From Pseudobutyrivibrio ruminis AD2017 (lineage in GTDB: Bacteria > Bacillota > Clostridia > Lachnospirales > Lachnospiraceae): a DNA stretch of 64,000 nt. Below the pieces are notes generated by a model, which worked only from the letters and a program-made list of their open reading frames with translations, did not search any database and was not told the DNA's origin. The translations under genes and the position numbers were made by a program. The stretch lies in the NCBI RefSeq assembly GCF_000424305.1, contig NZ_AUJQ01000007.1, forward strand, positions 124,001 through 188,000, written 5' to 3'. Position 1 is the first letter of the stretch; each line of letters starts with the position of its first letter. Shown one piece after another: positions 17,704-26,729 of the stretch.

Positions 17704-18885
17704 ATGGAAAAGTTACTTTTTACTTCAGAGTCAGTAACAGAAGGCCATCCAGATAAGGTATGTGATGCCGTATCTGATGCCATCCTCGATGCTTGCCTAG
17801 CTGAAGATCCAATGAGCCGTGTTGCTTGTGAGACTGCTTCATGTACAGGATTCGTTCTTGTAACAGGAGAAATCACAACAAAGGCACAGCTTGATGTTCC
17901 AGCTATTGTTCGCAAGACTCTTCTTGAAATCGGTTATGACGATGGAAAGAAAGGCATCGATGGAAACTCTTGCGCTGTTATGGTCGCTCTTGATCAACAA
18001 TCCGCTGACATTGCCATGGGTGTTGACAAGGCTCTTGAGGCAAAGGAAGGTTCACTAGCAGATGATTTAGATACAGGTGCTGGTGACCAGGGTATGATGT
18101 TCGGTTACGCTACTAACGAAACAGAAGAACTCATGCCTTATCCTATTTCTCTTGCTCATAGACTTGCTCTTCAGCTTACCAATGTCCGCAAGGATGGTAC
18201 ATTATCGTACCTTCGCCCAGACGGCAAAACACAGGTATCTGTAGAGTATGACGAGGCTGGCAAGCCAGTTAGACTTGAGGCTGTAGTTTTATCTACTCAG
18301 CATGATGAAGATGTTACTCAGGAACAGATTCACGCAGACATCAAAAAATACGTATTCGACCCAGTTCTCCCTAAGGAGATGATTGATGACAAGACAAAGT
18401 TCTTCATCAACCCAACAGGCCGTTTCGTTATTGGTGGACCACACGGTGATGCCGGTCTTACAGGCCGCAAGATTATCGTTGATACTTACGGTGGATACGC
18501 TCGCCACGGCGGCGGTGCATTCTCAGGTAAGGATTGCACAAAGGTAGACCGCTCAGGTGCTTATGCAGCACGTTACGTTGCAAAGAACATCGTTGCAGCA
18601 GGCCTTGCTGATAAGTGCGAGATTCAGCTTTCATACGCTATCGGCGTTGCAGAGCCTACATCTATCATGGTAGACACATTCGGCACAGGAAAGCTTTCAG
18701 ATGAGAAGATTATCGAAATCGTTCGCGAGAACTTCGATCTTCGTCCAGCAGGAATCATCAAGATGCTCGACCTTCGTCGTCCAATCTACCGCCCAACAGC
18801 AGCTTATGGTCACTTCGGTCGTACAGATGTTGATTTACCTTGGGAGCACACAGATAAGGTGGATGCATTAAAGAAATATCTTTAA
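17704..18885 (+). CDS. metK: S-adenosylmethionine synthetase
   Basis: Makes S-adenosylmethionine from methionine and ATP. The start is placed at the ATG at 17704 (393 residues, normal length) because the conserved opening [15 protein letters not shown] begins there and an AGAAAGAGAG ribosome region precedes it; the frame is open to a GTG at 17590 without family similarity. Key blocks are GHPDK at 14-18, [12 protein letters not shown] near 115 and [16 protein letters not shown] near 250. Single-gene unit with its own promoter and terminator. Confidence 0.97.
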   Translation: MEKLLFTSESVTEGHPDKVCDAVSDAILDACLAEDPMSRVACETASCTGFVLVTGEITTKAQLDVPAIVRKTLLEIGYDDGKKGIDGNSCAVMVALDQQSADIAMGVDKALEAKEGSLADDLDTGAGDQGMMFGYATNETEELMPYPISLAHRLALQLTNVRKDGTLSYLRPDGKTQVSVEYDEAGKPVRLEAVVLSTQHDEDVTQEQIHADIKKYVFDPVLPKEMIDDKTKFFINPTGRFVIGGPHGDAGLTGRKIIVDTYGGYARHGGGAFSGKDCTKVDRSGAYAARYVAKNIVAAGLADKCEIQLSYAIGVAEPTSIMVDTFGTGKLSDEKIIEIVRENFDLRPAGIIKMLDLRRPIYRPTAAYGHFGRTDVDLPWEHTDKVDALKKYL

Positions 18886-18909
18886 TATTGTCAAATATGC
18901 TATAATAAA

Positions 18910-18938
18910 AGCAGTCACGTAGCGTGGCTGCTTTTTTT
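18910..18938 (+). terminator. Terminator of metK
   Basis: AGCAGTCACG pairs with CGTGGCTGCT around TAG, then seven T. Confidence 0.92.
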
Positions 18939-18942
18939 AATA

Positions 18943-18990
18943 GCCTTCCCCTTGAGGGGAAGGGGGACCGCTTTAGCGGTGGATGAGGTG
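18943..18990 (+). repeat. Two-hairpin repeat ending in GATGAGGTG, copy 1
   Basis: First hairpin CCTTCCCC-TTGA-GGGGAAGG, second ACCGC-TTTA-GCGGT, end GGATGAGGTG. The terminal GAGGTG lies 6 bases before the histidine kinase ATG and serves as its ribosome binding site. Copies 2 and 3 are at 28615 and 35748. Confidence 0.9.
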
Positions 18991-18993
18991 TGT

Positions 18994-20148
18994 ATGAAAC
19001 TTAAAAACCGACTTATAATTTCATTCCTAATAATAACAATTGTCCCCGTAGCTATCTTTAGTTCTCTTATGCTTGGATTAAAGGGTATCGTAAAGGAAGC
19101 CACAGAGGAACAAATACTTACAAACGAAATCATCCATTCAGTGAAAAACTACATGGATGAGGCGGGAAAGTTCGACCAGCTGGTGTTGAATTTTTGCGTG
19201 GCAGAGTTTGTTATCTTGATATTGACTGCAATCATCATGGTTGTATGGATTTATAGAGGTATTGCCCCACAGCTGAAGCTTCTTAAGGCAGCTGCTAACA
19301 ATATCAAAGAGGGCAATCTGGATTTCAGCGTGGCATCAACAGGCAAAGACGAAATGAGCGAACTATGTAATGCCTTTGAGGATATGCGAATCCGTCTTAA
19401 GAATAATGCCAAGGACAGATTAGAGGATGAGGCCGAGCAGCGAGCGCTAATTTCAAACATCGCCCATGACCTTAAGACTCCAATCACAGCCATAAAGGGC
19501 TATGCAGAAGGCATGCTTGATGGTGTGGCAGATACACCAGAAAAGCAGGAAAAATACATCCGCACCATATACAACAAGGCTGGAGAGATGAACACACTCA
19601 TCAATGAGCTTACCTTGTATTCCAACATTGACACCAATAAAATCCCATACAATTTCCAGAAGCTTAATCTTCATGCTTATTTCGAGGATTGTATCGAAGA
19701 GCTGGGCATGGATTTGGAAAATCAGCACATTAGACTTGATTATGCTAATTTTGTAGACCCTGACGTACTGATAATCGCAGACCCAGAGCAGCTTGGGCGT
19801 ATCATCCACAACATCGTCAGCAATTCAGTTAAATACATGAGAGCTGATGTGGCATCCCGCGTTGGCATAGTGCTTAAGGATGTAGGAGATTTTGTTCAGA
19901 TAGAGATTTCAGATAATGGCAAGGGCATTGCAACCCATGACCTGCCATATGTTTTTGATAGATTTTACCGTGCCGACACTTCCCGCAATTCTGCAGCAGG
20001 CGGTAGTGGAATTGGTCTTTCAATAGTAAAGAAAATCATCGAGGACCACGGTGGTAAGATTTGGGTTACCAGCAAGGAAAACGAAGGCACAACCATGTAT
20101 TTCGTTATTAGAAAATTCATTGAAAATGAGGAGGTCGTAAATGAGTAG
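18994..20148 (+). CDS. Two-component sensor histidine kinase
   Basis: Membrane kinase that autophosphorylates and passes phosphate to the regulator encoded next. The ATG at 18994 (384 residues) is chosen because an ATG further upstream at 18952 would translate the repeat element. Two membrane segments at about 7-26 and 70-88 enclose only about 45 outer residues; then HAMP (90-145), HisKA with phospho-acceptor His158 in SNIAHDLKTPIT, and the ATPase domain (NSVKYM, DNGKGI, GGSGIGLSIVKKI). The short outer loop suggests membrane or intramembrane sensing. The stop overlaps the next gene by 8 bases. Confidence 0.93.
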   Translation: MKLKNRLIISFLIITIVPVAIFSSLMLGLKGIVKEATEEQILTNEIIHSVKNYMDEAGKFDQLVLNFCVAEFVILILTAIIMVVWIYRGIAPQLKLLKAAANNIKEGNLDFSVASTGKDEMSELCNAFEDMRIRLKNNAKDRLEDEAEQRALISNIAHDLKTPITAIKGYAEGMLDGVADTPEKQEKYIRTIYNKAGEMNTLINELTLYSNIDTNKIPYNFQKLNLHAYFEDCIEELGMDLENQHIRLDYANFVDPDVLIIADPEQLGRIIHNIVSNSVKYMRADVASRVGIVLKDVGDFVQIEISDNGKGIATHDLPYVFDRFYRADTSRNSAAGGSGIGLSIVKKIIEDHGGKIWVTSKENEGTTMYFVIRKFIENEEVVNE

Positions 20149-20830
20149 GATATTAATCATCGAAGATGAGGAAGCAATTGCAGAGCTTGAGAAGGATTAC
20201 TTAGAGCTTTCAAATTTTGAGGTGGATATAGAGGCAGACGGCGAGAAGGGCCTGCAGAAGGCTTTAGCTGGAAACTACGACATGTATATCCTGGATTTAA
20301 TGCTTCCTGGAATAGACGGCTTTGAGCTGTGCAAGCGCATCCGCGAGGTCAAGAACGTACCAATCCTTATGGTTACAGCCAAGAAGGAAGAAATCGATAA
20401 AATCAGAGGCCTTGGCCTTGGTGCAGACGATTACATCACCAAGCCATTTTCACCAAGTGAGCTTGTTGCCCGCGTAAAGGCACACCTGGCCAGATATGAG
20501 AGATTAGTTCAGTCTCCAGCCATTCAGAAAAACGAAATCAGCATCCGCGGCCTTAGAATCGACAAGGCCAGCCGCCGCGTATGGATTAATGGTGAGGAAA
20601 AGATTTTCACAGCCAAGGAATTTGACTTGCTTACCTTCCTTGCAGAGAATCCTAACGTAATCTACTCTAAGGAGCAGCTTTTTGAAACTCTTTGGGGCGA
20701 GGAATCTATCGGAGATATCTCCACAGTAACAGTGCACGTTAACAAAATCCGTGAAAAGATTGAGCTAAACACATCGAAGCCTCAATACATAGAAACTATT
20801 TGGGGCGTAGGCTACAGATTTAAAGTCTAG
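20141..20830 (+). CDS. OmpR/PhoB-type response regulator
   Basis: 229 residues: receiver domain (1-115) with acidic pair ED at 8-9, phospho-acceptor Asp52 in YILDLMLPG, the conserved MVTAK and the Lys of ITKPFSP; then a winged-helix DNA-binding domain (about 130-229) ending SKPQYIETIWGVGYRFKV. GAGGAGG precedes ATG inside the kinase gene, so expression is coupled to it. Targets are not visible here. Confidence 0.95.
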   Translation: MSRILIIEDEEAIAELEKDYLELSNFEVDIEADGEKGLQKALAGNYDMYILDLMLPGIDGFELCKRIREVKNVPILMVTAKKEEIDKIRGLGLGADDYITKPFSPSELVARVKAHLARYERLVQSPAIQKNEISIRGLRIDKASRRVWINGEEKIFTAKEFDLLTFLAENPNVIYSKEQLFETLWGEESIGDISTVTVHVNKIREKIELNTSKPQYIETIWGVGYRFKV

Positions 20831-20890
20831 TAACAAATACGTAATTTAGTTATAATATAGATATATACCTTTTAGGGGAGGGTAATAATT

Positions 20891-21547
20891 ATGGAAGTAT
20901 TATTTGAAGATGACAGCATCATCGTATGCTACAAGCCAGCTGGCGTTGCAACTCAGACGAAAAACATTGGCGAGCAGGATATGTTGAGCCTTGTGAACAA
21001 CTATCTTGCATCAAAGAATGAAAAGCCTACAGCACACGTGGTACATAGACTGGACCAGCCGGTTGAAGGTGTTATGGTATTCGCCAAGACAGCAGATGCA
21101 GCAAATAAGCTGACAAAACAGATTACAGAGCACACCTTTAAAAAGAAATATTATGCAATTATCAGCCGCGAGGCATTTCCAAATGAAGGCGAGCTTACAG
21201 ATTATCTTGTAAAGGACAATAGAACCAACTTATCTAAGGTGGTTAAGGAGTCAGACCCACGTGCAAAGAAGGCAGTTCTTAGATACAGAGTTGTGGAGCA
21301 ATGGGATGATAGAAAGCTCTTAGATATTGACCTTTACACAGGCAGACATCATCAAATTAGAATCCAACTAGCTAGCCGTACTGCGCCTATTATAGGAGAT
21401 GTTAAATATGGCGGAGTTTCTACAGGACATAATCTTGCTCTTTGTTCGCATTATATTGGCTTTAATCATCCTGTCACTGGGGAAAGAATGGGATTTGATA
21501 TCAGGCCAAAGGGAGAAGATTTTGAAGATAGTAGAATAGCTGGATAA
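20891..21547 (+). CDS. RluA-family RNA pseudouridine synthase
   Basis: Converts uridine to pseudouridine in an RNA that cannot be told from sequence. The 218 residues hold the catalytic domain only, without an S4 domain: EDDSIIVCYKPAGV at 6-19, HRLDQPVEGVMVF with catalytic Asp55, KKYYAII near 104, and TGRHHQIRIQLA near 155. GGGGAGGG precedes ATG and a TATAAT-like box lies about 35 bases upstream. It is distinct from the RluD-type protein at 35741. Confidence 0.93.
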   Translation: MEVLFEDDSIIVCYKPAGVATQTKNIGEQDMLSLVNNYLASKNEKPTAHVVHRLDQPVEGVMVFAKTADAANKLTKQITEHTFKKKYYAIISREAFPNEGELTDYLVKDNRTNLSKVVKESDPRAKKAVLRYRVVEQWDDRKLLDIDLYTGRHHQIRIQLASRTAPIIGDVKYGGVSTGHNLALCSHYIGFNHPVTGERMGFDIRPKGEDFEDSRIAG

Positions 21548-21563
21548 ATTAAGGGGGCAACTT

Positions 21564-23852
21564 TTGATTAGGTTTTATATTCTACTGTTCATGATTACTG
21601 CATTCATCCTATTGGCGTGTGCAGTGTACATTGGAACCAGACATTCAATTAAAAACAGTAAGCTTAGCAGAACCATAATTAGGCTATTCACAGTGGCAAT
21701 CGTCACGGCCCTTGGTTATTCTTACGCTATAGCGAACCATGACTTCCTGAAAGCTGAGATAGGATACATTATTTATTTCTCAGGAATAGACTGGATTCTA
21801 GTAAGCTTTTTATTGTATGCAAGGCGATATACCAGAGTGTGGTTAGACAACACGACGGCGCCTCTTTTCATTACAACAATAGCAATATTAGATAATATTA
21901 GCCTACTAACTAATATCAGATGGCATCATGCCTTTACCATGCGAGTCTATTATTTAAATAGAGCTGAATGGTTTTATGATTTTAATATCAATGATTATTA
22001 TTTGGTTCATTTGATATTCTGCTACATAATGGTTGCCATGATAATAGTTGTCTTTATTATAAAGACAGTGCAGACCAGTGGCTTTCATAGAAGCAGATAT
22101 TCATCTATTTTAATAATGTTTATGGGAATCATCCTTTTGAATGTGCTATATCTTTTCTTTGATTTCCCAATAGATGTATCCATATGCTTCTATGCTTTAG
22201 GCGCAGGCTTTGTAGGTTATTATTCACTGCTGTACAACCCAAAATCTTTCGTGGAATATATGCTTACAACCATCACAGAAAGAATGGATTGTGCGCTTAT
22301 TTCATTTGATGAAAACGACAATTGCATCTATGCTAACCAGTTCGCCAACAGATTGTTTTCACCTAATGGTAATAAGCGAGTTTACGAAAATCGATTTAGA
22401 AAATGGAAGGATGGCAAGGAAGCTAATTCCATTTCAAACACAAGCTTCAATCAGCTGTACAACATAAATGGTGATGAGTACAGATTTGATGTTCATTTCA
22501 ACAAGATTTATGACAAGCGCGGCTATTACTGTGGTTGCTATTTATCCTTCTATGATGTTACGGGAGATTTCATTGCATACGAGGAGGAAAAATACAGAAG
22601 CACTCATGACAGCCTGACAGGCGCCCTTAACCGAGAGGCATTCTACGAAGAGGTTAAGAATTTGTTGCACGACAATCCTGGAGTGGATTACATCATGGTT
22701 TGCTGCAATATCAAAGGTTTCAAGCTTGTTAATGATATGTTCGGACCTGAGGAAGCTGATCGGCTTCTTATCAGATGTGCCGATACAATCAGGGAAAGAA
22801 TTAAGAAAGGTTCAACCTTTGCCAGATTAGAGGCAGACCGTTTTGCAGTGCTTATGCCAAAGAGCAGATACACTGAGGAGCTTTTCATGACAGGCATGAA
22901 TCTGGTGAGCAATTATCTCAACAACGCGCACTATCGCATGGTTATTCTTGTTGGTGTATACGATATTTTTGACAGGGATGCTCCTGTAATATCTATGGTG
23001 GATGGTGCATTCCTTGCAATAGATTCGATAAAAGATAACTTCAAGAATTCTATAGCATACTACGGCGATATGCTCCGCCGCGAGGCTCTTACAGAGCAGA
23101 AGATTATCGCAGAATTTGAAGAAGCATTGCAGACAGGTCAGTTTGCTATGTTCCTACAGCCGGTTGTAAATATGGACAAGAAGGTTGTTATTGCAGAGGC
23201 CTTGGTACGCTGGATTCATCCAGATAGAGGCATAATCGCTCCGGCGGCTTTCGTTCCACTGTTGGAAAAAACTGGCTACATATACAAGCTGGACACGTAT
23301 ATTTGGGAGCAGGCCGCAAAGCGTTTGGCTTATTGGACAACACTTGGCGAGACTGATTTATCTCTTTCGGTAAACATATCGGTAAAGGATTTCTACTATA
23401 TCGATTTGTATGAGACCTTAGTTAGTATCGTAGAAAAATATAATATCGATCCAAAACGACTTAAGCTGGAAATTACTGAGTCAATCTTCATGAATGAAAA
23501 GGAAAGACAGATTGATATTCTTAACTCTCTTAAGCAGTACGGTTTTATGATTGAAATAGACGATTTCGGAAGCGGATATTCTTCACTTAACATGCTTAAA
23601 GAGGTGCCAGCGGATATCTTAAAGATGGATATGGCATTCCTTTCAATGGATAAGAATGAGAACAAGGGCCGCAAGATTGTAAACACAATCGTTTCACTGG
23701 CTAAGGCTATTGGAATGATGGTTATTATCGAAGGAGTAGAAACTAAAGAACAGGTTGATTATCTTGTAGGAACAGGAGCCGATTATCTACAAGGCTATTA
23801 TTTTGACAGACCTCTTCCTGTAAAACGATTCGAAGATATATATTTAGATTAA
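21564..23852 (+). CDS. Membrane cyclic di-GMP phosphodiesterase with degenerate GGDEF and intact EAL
   Basis: 762 residues from a TTG start with AAGGGGG before it. Residues 1-230 hold about seven membrane segments; a PAS-like region follows (235-335), then a GGDEF domain whose active-site loop near residue 420 reads RLEADRF instead of GGDEF, so it should not make cyclic di-GMP. The EAL domain (about 510-762) has EALVRW near 544, LKLEITES, IDDFGSGYSSL and IIEGVETKEQ, all intact, so hydrolysis of cyclic di-GMP is expected. The degenerate domain may act as a GTP or ligand sensor. Confidence 0.93.
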   Translation: MIRFYILLFMITAFILLACAVYIGTRHSIKNSKLSRTIIRLFTVAIVTALGYSYAIANHDFLKAEIGYIIYFSGIDWILVSFLLYARRYTRVWLDNTTAPLFITTIAILDNISLLTNIRWHHAFTMRVYYLNRAEWFYDFNINDYYLVHLIFCYIMVAMIIVVFIIKTVQTSGFHRSRYSSILIMFMGIILLNVLYLFFDFPIDVSICFYALGAGFVGYYSLLYNPKSFVEYMLTTITERMDCALISFDENDNCIYANQFANRLFSPNGNKRVYENRFRKWKDGKEANSISNTSFNQLYNINGDEYRFDVHFNKIYDKRGYYCGCYLSFYDVTGDFIAYEEEKYRSTHDSLTGALNREAFYEEVKNLLHDNPGVDYIMVCCNIKGFKLVNDMFGPEEADRLLIRCADTIRERIKKGSTFARLEADRFAVLMPKSRYTEELFMTGMNLVSNYLNNAHYRMVILVGVYDIFDRDAPVISMVDGAFLAIDSIKDNFKNSIAYYGDMLRREALTEQKIIAEFEEALQTGQFAMFLQPVVNMDKKVVIAEALVRWIHPDRGIIAPAAFVPLLEKTGYIYKLDTYIWEQAAKRLAYWTTLGETDLSLSVNISVKDFYYIDLYETLVSIVEKYNIDPKRLKLEITESIFMNEKERQIDILNSLKQYGFMIEIDDFGSGYSSLNMLKEVPADILKMDMAFLSMDKNENKGRKIVNTIVSLAKAIGMMVIIEGVETKEQVDYLVGTGADYLQGYYFDRPLPVKRFEDIYLD

Positions 23853-23857
23853 TGACT

Positions 23858-23888
23858 GGTCCATCCCTTGTAAGGGGTGGACTTGTTT
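23858..23888 (+). terminator. Terminator after the EAL gene
   Basis: GTCCATCCCTT pairs with AAGGGGTGGAC (one G-T pair), followed by a T-rich tail. Confidence 0.75.
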
Positions 23889-23958
23889 TATATTTTGTAT
23901 TAAAATGGGAGAGCTAACTGTAGTTAGCATATTTTGAAAAATAGATAAGGAGATTAAA

Positions 23959-25398
23959 ATGGCACAGGAAAAAAAGCTGGTAGAAGCGATTACCTCTATG
24001 TCAGAGGATTTCGCACAATGGTATACCGACGTAGTTGTTAAGGCTGATTTGATTGCATATTCATCAGTAAAGGGATGCATGATTATCAAGCCCGATGGGT
24101 ATGCTATTTGGGAAAACATCCAGCACGAGTTAGACAGAAGATTCAAAGAGACAGGAGTACAGAATGTGTACATGCCGATGTTCATCCCTGAGAGTCTTCT
24201 TCAGGTTGAGAAGGATCATGTTGAGGGATTTGCACCAGAGGTAGCTTGGGTTACACATGGTGGTCTTAACCCGCTTCAGGAACGTCTTTGCGTTCGTCCT
24301 ACATCTGAGACTCTTTTCTGTGATTTTTATAAGGATATTATTCATTCTCACAGAGATTTACCAAAGGTTTACAACCAGTGGTGCTCAGTAGTTCGTTGGG
24401 AGAAAGAAACACGTCCATTCCTTCGCTCACGTGAGTTCTTATGGCAGGAAGGTCACACAGCTCATGCAACAGCAGAGGAGGCAGAGGCACGTACAGTACA
24501 GATGCTTAATCTTTACGCTGATTTCTGCGAGGAAGTACTTGCTATGCCAGTAGTTCGTGGACAGAAGACAGATAAGGAAAAGTTCGCCGGAGCAGAGGCT
24601 ACATACACAATCGAAGCACTCATGCATGATGGTAAGGCTTTACAGTCAGGTACATCACATAACTTTGGCCAGAACTTCTCTAAGCCATTTGGTATTCAGT
24701 ACACAGATAAGAACAATCAGCTTCAGTATGTTCACCAGACATCTTGGGGCATGACTACACGTCTTATCGGTGCTATCATTATGGTACATGGTGATGATTC
24801 AGGTCTTGTACTTCCACCACGTATCGCACCTACACAGGTAATAGTTATTCCTATTCAGCAGAAGAAGGAAGGCGTACTTGAGAAGGCAGGCGAGGTTTGT
24901 GAACGCCTTGGTAAGACAATGCGTGCTAAGCTTGATGATTCAGATAAGTCACCAGGTTGGAAGTTCTCTGAGGCAGAGATGCGCGGTATCCCTGTTCGTG
25001 TAGAGCTTGGACCAAAGGATATCGAGGCAGGCAAGTGCGTACTTGTTCGCCGTGATACACGTGAAAAGATAGAGTGCCCACTTGATCAGGTGGAGACAAA
25101 GGTAGCAGAGCTTCTTGAGACAATCCAGAAGGATATGTTTGAAAGAGCAAAGGCTCACCGTGATAGCCATATATGGGATGCTCACAACTACGCTGAGTTC
25201 ACAGAAATCGCTAACAACAAGCCAGGCTTCATTCGTGCTATGTGGTGCGGCGATGTAGCTTGTGAGAACAAGATTAAAGAGGATTTAGCTGTAACTTCAC
25301 GTTGTATGCCATTCAATGATCAGGAACACATTTCTGATGTATGTGCATGCTGCGGCAAGCCAGCTAAGAAATTAGTATATTGGGGTAAAGCTTATTAA
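23959..25398 (+). CDS. proS: Prolyl-tRNA synthetase, short (archaeal/eukaryal-like) type
   Basis: Charges tRNA-Pro with proline. At 479 residues and without the editing insertion it belongs to the shorter class found in some bacteria, archaea and eukaryotes. Visible class II blocks are [21 protein letters not shown] near 55-75, RPTSET near 113, [24 protein letters not shown] near 137, and [20 protein letters not shown] near 270. A cysteine group near the C-terminus (CACCGKP) may bind zinc. AAGGAG precedes ATG. A GCTAAC/GTTAGC hairpin lies in the leader at 23913-23929. Its stop is one base before cca. Confidence 0.97.
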   Translation: MAQEKKLVEAITSMSEDFAQWYTDVVVKADLIAYSSVKGCMIIKPDGYAIWENIQHELDRRFKETGVQNVYMPMFIPESLLQVEKDHVEGFAPEVAWVTHGGLNPLQERLCVRPTSETLFCDFYKDIIHSHRDLPKVYNQWCSVVRWEKETRPFLRSREFLWQEGHTAHATAEEAEARTVQMLNLYADFCEEVLAMPVVRGQKTDKEKFAGAEATYTIEALMHDGKALQSGTSHNFGQNFSKPFGIQYTDKNNQLQYVHQTSWGMTTRLIGAIIMVHGDDSGLVLPPRIAPTQVIVIPIQQKKEGVLEKAGEVCERLGKTMRAKLDDSDKSPGWKFSEAEMRGIPVRVELGPKDIEAGKCVLVRRDTREKIECPLDQVETKVAELLETIQKDMFERAKAHRDSHIWDAHNYAEFTEIANNKPGFIRAMWCGDVACENKIKEDLAVTSRCMPFNDQEHISDVCACCGKPAKKLVYWGKAY

Positions 25399-25399
25399 T

Positions 25400-26725
25400 A
25401 TGAATTTACCAGCAGACGTTTCAAAAATAATAAATATTTTAGAATCTAACGGACACGAAGCCTATGCAGTAGGCGGCTGTGTCCGTGACTGCATTCTAGG
25501 GAAAATTCCACACGATTGGGATATCACAACATCGGCTTTGCCAGAACAGGTAAAGTCTCTTTTTGATAGAACCTTTGACACTGGAATTGAACACGGCACC
25601 GTTACTGTACTGCTCCACGGCGAGGGCTACGAGGTAACCACCTATCGCGTGGATGGCAAATACGAGGATGGCCGTCACCCTAAGGAGGTCACATTTACAG
25701 CATCCTTAGAGGAAGACCTTAAGCGCCGCGATTTCACCATCAACGCCATGGCCTACAGTGAAAACAGAGGCCTTGTGGATTTATTTGGTGGCAAGGAGGA
25801 TTTGGATGCAGGCATTATCAAGGCAGTTGGCAATCCTACAGAGCGTTTTACAGAGGATGCACTTCGTATGCTTAGAGCTTTGCGCTTCTCAGCCCAGTTA
25901 GGCTTTGAGATAGAGCCTGAGACTTATAATGCTATCTGCAAGCTGGCGCCAACCTTAGATAGAATCAGCGCAGAGCGTATCCAGGTAGAAATGGTGAAGC
26001 TTGTTACATCAGACCATCCAGAGCGCCTTAGAGAGGTATATAACACAGGCCTTTCCAAAGTATTCTTCCCTGAGCTTGATGTGATGCTAGAATGTGAGCA
26101 GCATAACAAACATCACATGTACACAGTAGGGGAGCACACTATTAAATCTATGGAACTAGCACCTGCTGACAAGGTGATTCGCCTTACAATGATGCTTCAT
26201 GACGTGGCTAAGCCAGCCTGCAAGACTACCGATGAAAATGGGCAGGACCATTTTAAAATGCACCCTGTAAGGGGAGCCGAGATGGCGCGAGATATTCTTA
26301 GACGCCTTAAGTTTGATAATGATACTACAGATAAGGTTTGTAATCTGGTTAAGAATCATGACGACAGACCAGAAATCAACGAGCGTAATGTCCGCAGGAT
26401 GATAATACGTGTTGGACAGGATAATTTCGATGATTTACTTGCTGTTAAACGTGCTGATTGCCTGGCTCAGAGTATGTATAACCGTGAAGAGAAGCTTGCT
26501 TATATCGATAAGCTGGAACAGGTTTACAGACAGGTCATTGCAGCAGGAGATTGCCTTAGAATCAAGGATTTAAAGGTGAACGGCAAGGATTTAATAGATA
26601 TGGGAGTCCCACAGGGACAGCGTATAGGGGAGATTTTAAAAGCAGTTTTTGATGAGGTTGTAGATAATCCTGAGCTTAACGACAGAGATTATTTGCTAAA
26701 TCGAGTTAAAGATATGCTACAATAA
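25400..26725 (+). CDS. cca: CCA tRNA nucleotidyltransferase with HD domain
   Basis: Adds or repairs the 3' CCA of tRNAs. The 441 residues hold the nucleotidyltransferase head (GGCVRDCILG at about 22-31; DWDIT with metal Asp residues near 38-42; DFTINAMAY near 112), an RNA-binding middle, and an HD domain (MLHDVAKP near 255, later KNHDDRP). Only GGGG at a long distance serves as a possible ribosome site, so translation is probably coupled to proS, whose stop is one base upstream. Confidence 0.95.
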   Translation: MNLPADVSKIINILESNGHEAYAVGGCVRDCILGKIPHDWDITTSALPEQVKSLFDRTFDTGIEHGTVTVLLHGEGYEVTTYRVDGKYEDGRHPKEVTFTASLEEDLKRRDFTINAMAYSENRGLVDLFGGKEDLDAGIIKAVGNPTERFTEDALRMLRALRFSAQLGFEIEPETYNAICKLAPTLDRISAERIQVEMVKLVTSDHPERLREVYNTGLSKVFFPELDVMLECEQHNKHHMYTVGEHTIKSMELAPADKVIRLTMMLHDVAKPACKTTDENGQDHFKMHPVRGAEMARDILRRLKFDNDTTDKVCNLVKNHDDRPEINERNVRRMIIRVGQDNFDDLLAVKRADCLAQSMYNREEKLAYIDKLEQVYRQVIAAGDCLRIKDLKVNGKDLIDMGVPQGQRIGEILKAVFDEVVDNPELNDRDYLLNRVKDMLQ

Positions 26726-26729
26726 TGTT

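Noticed and set aside
18952-18993. Longer start for the histidine kinase
   Set aside because: The extra 14 residues would be translated from the repeat element; the ATG at 18994 has GAGGTG at the right distance and begins a normal kinase N-terminus.
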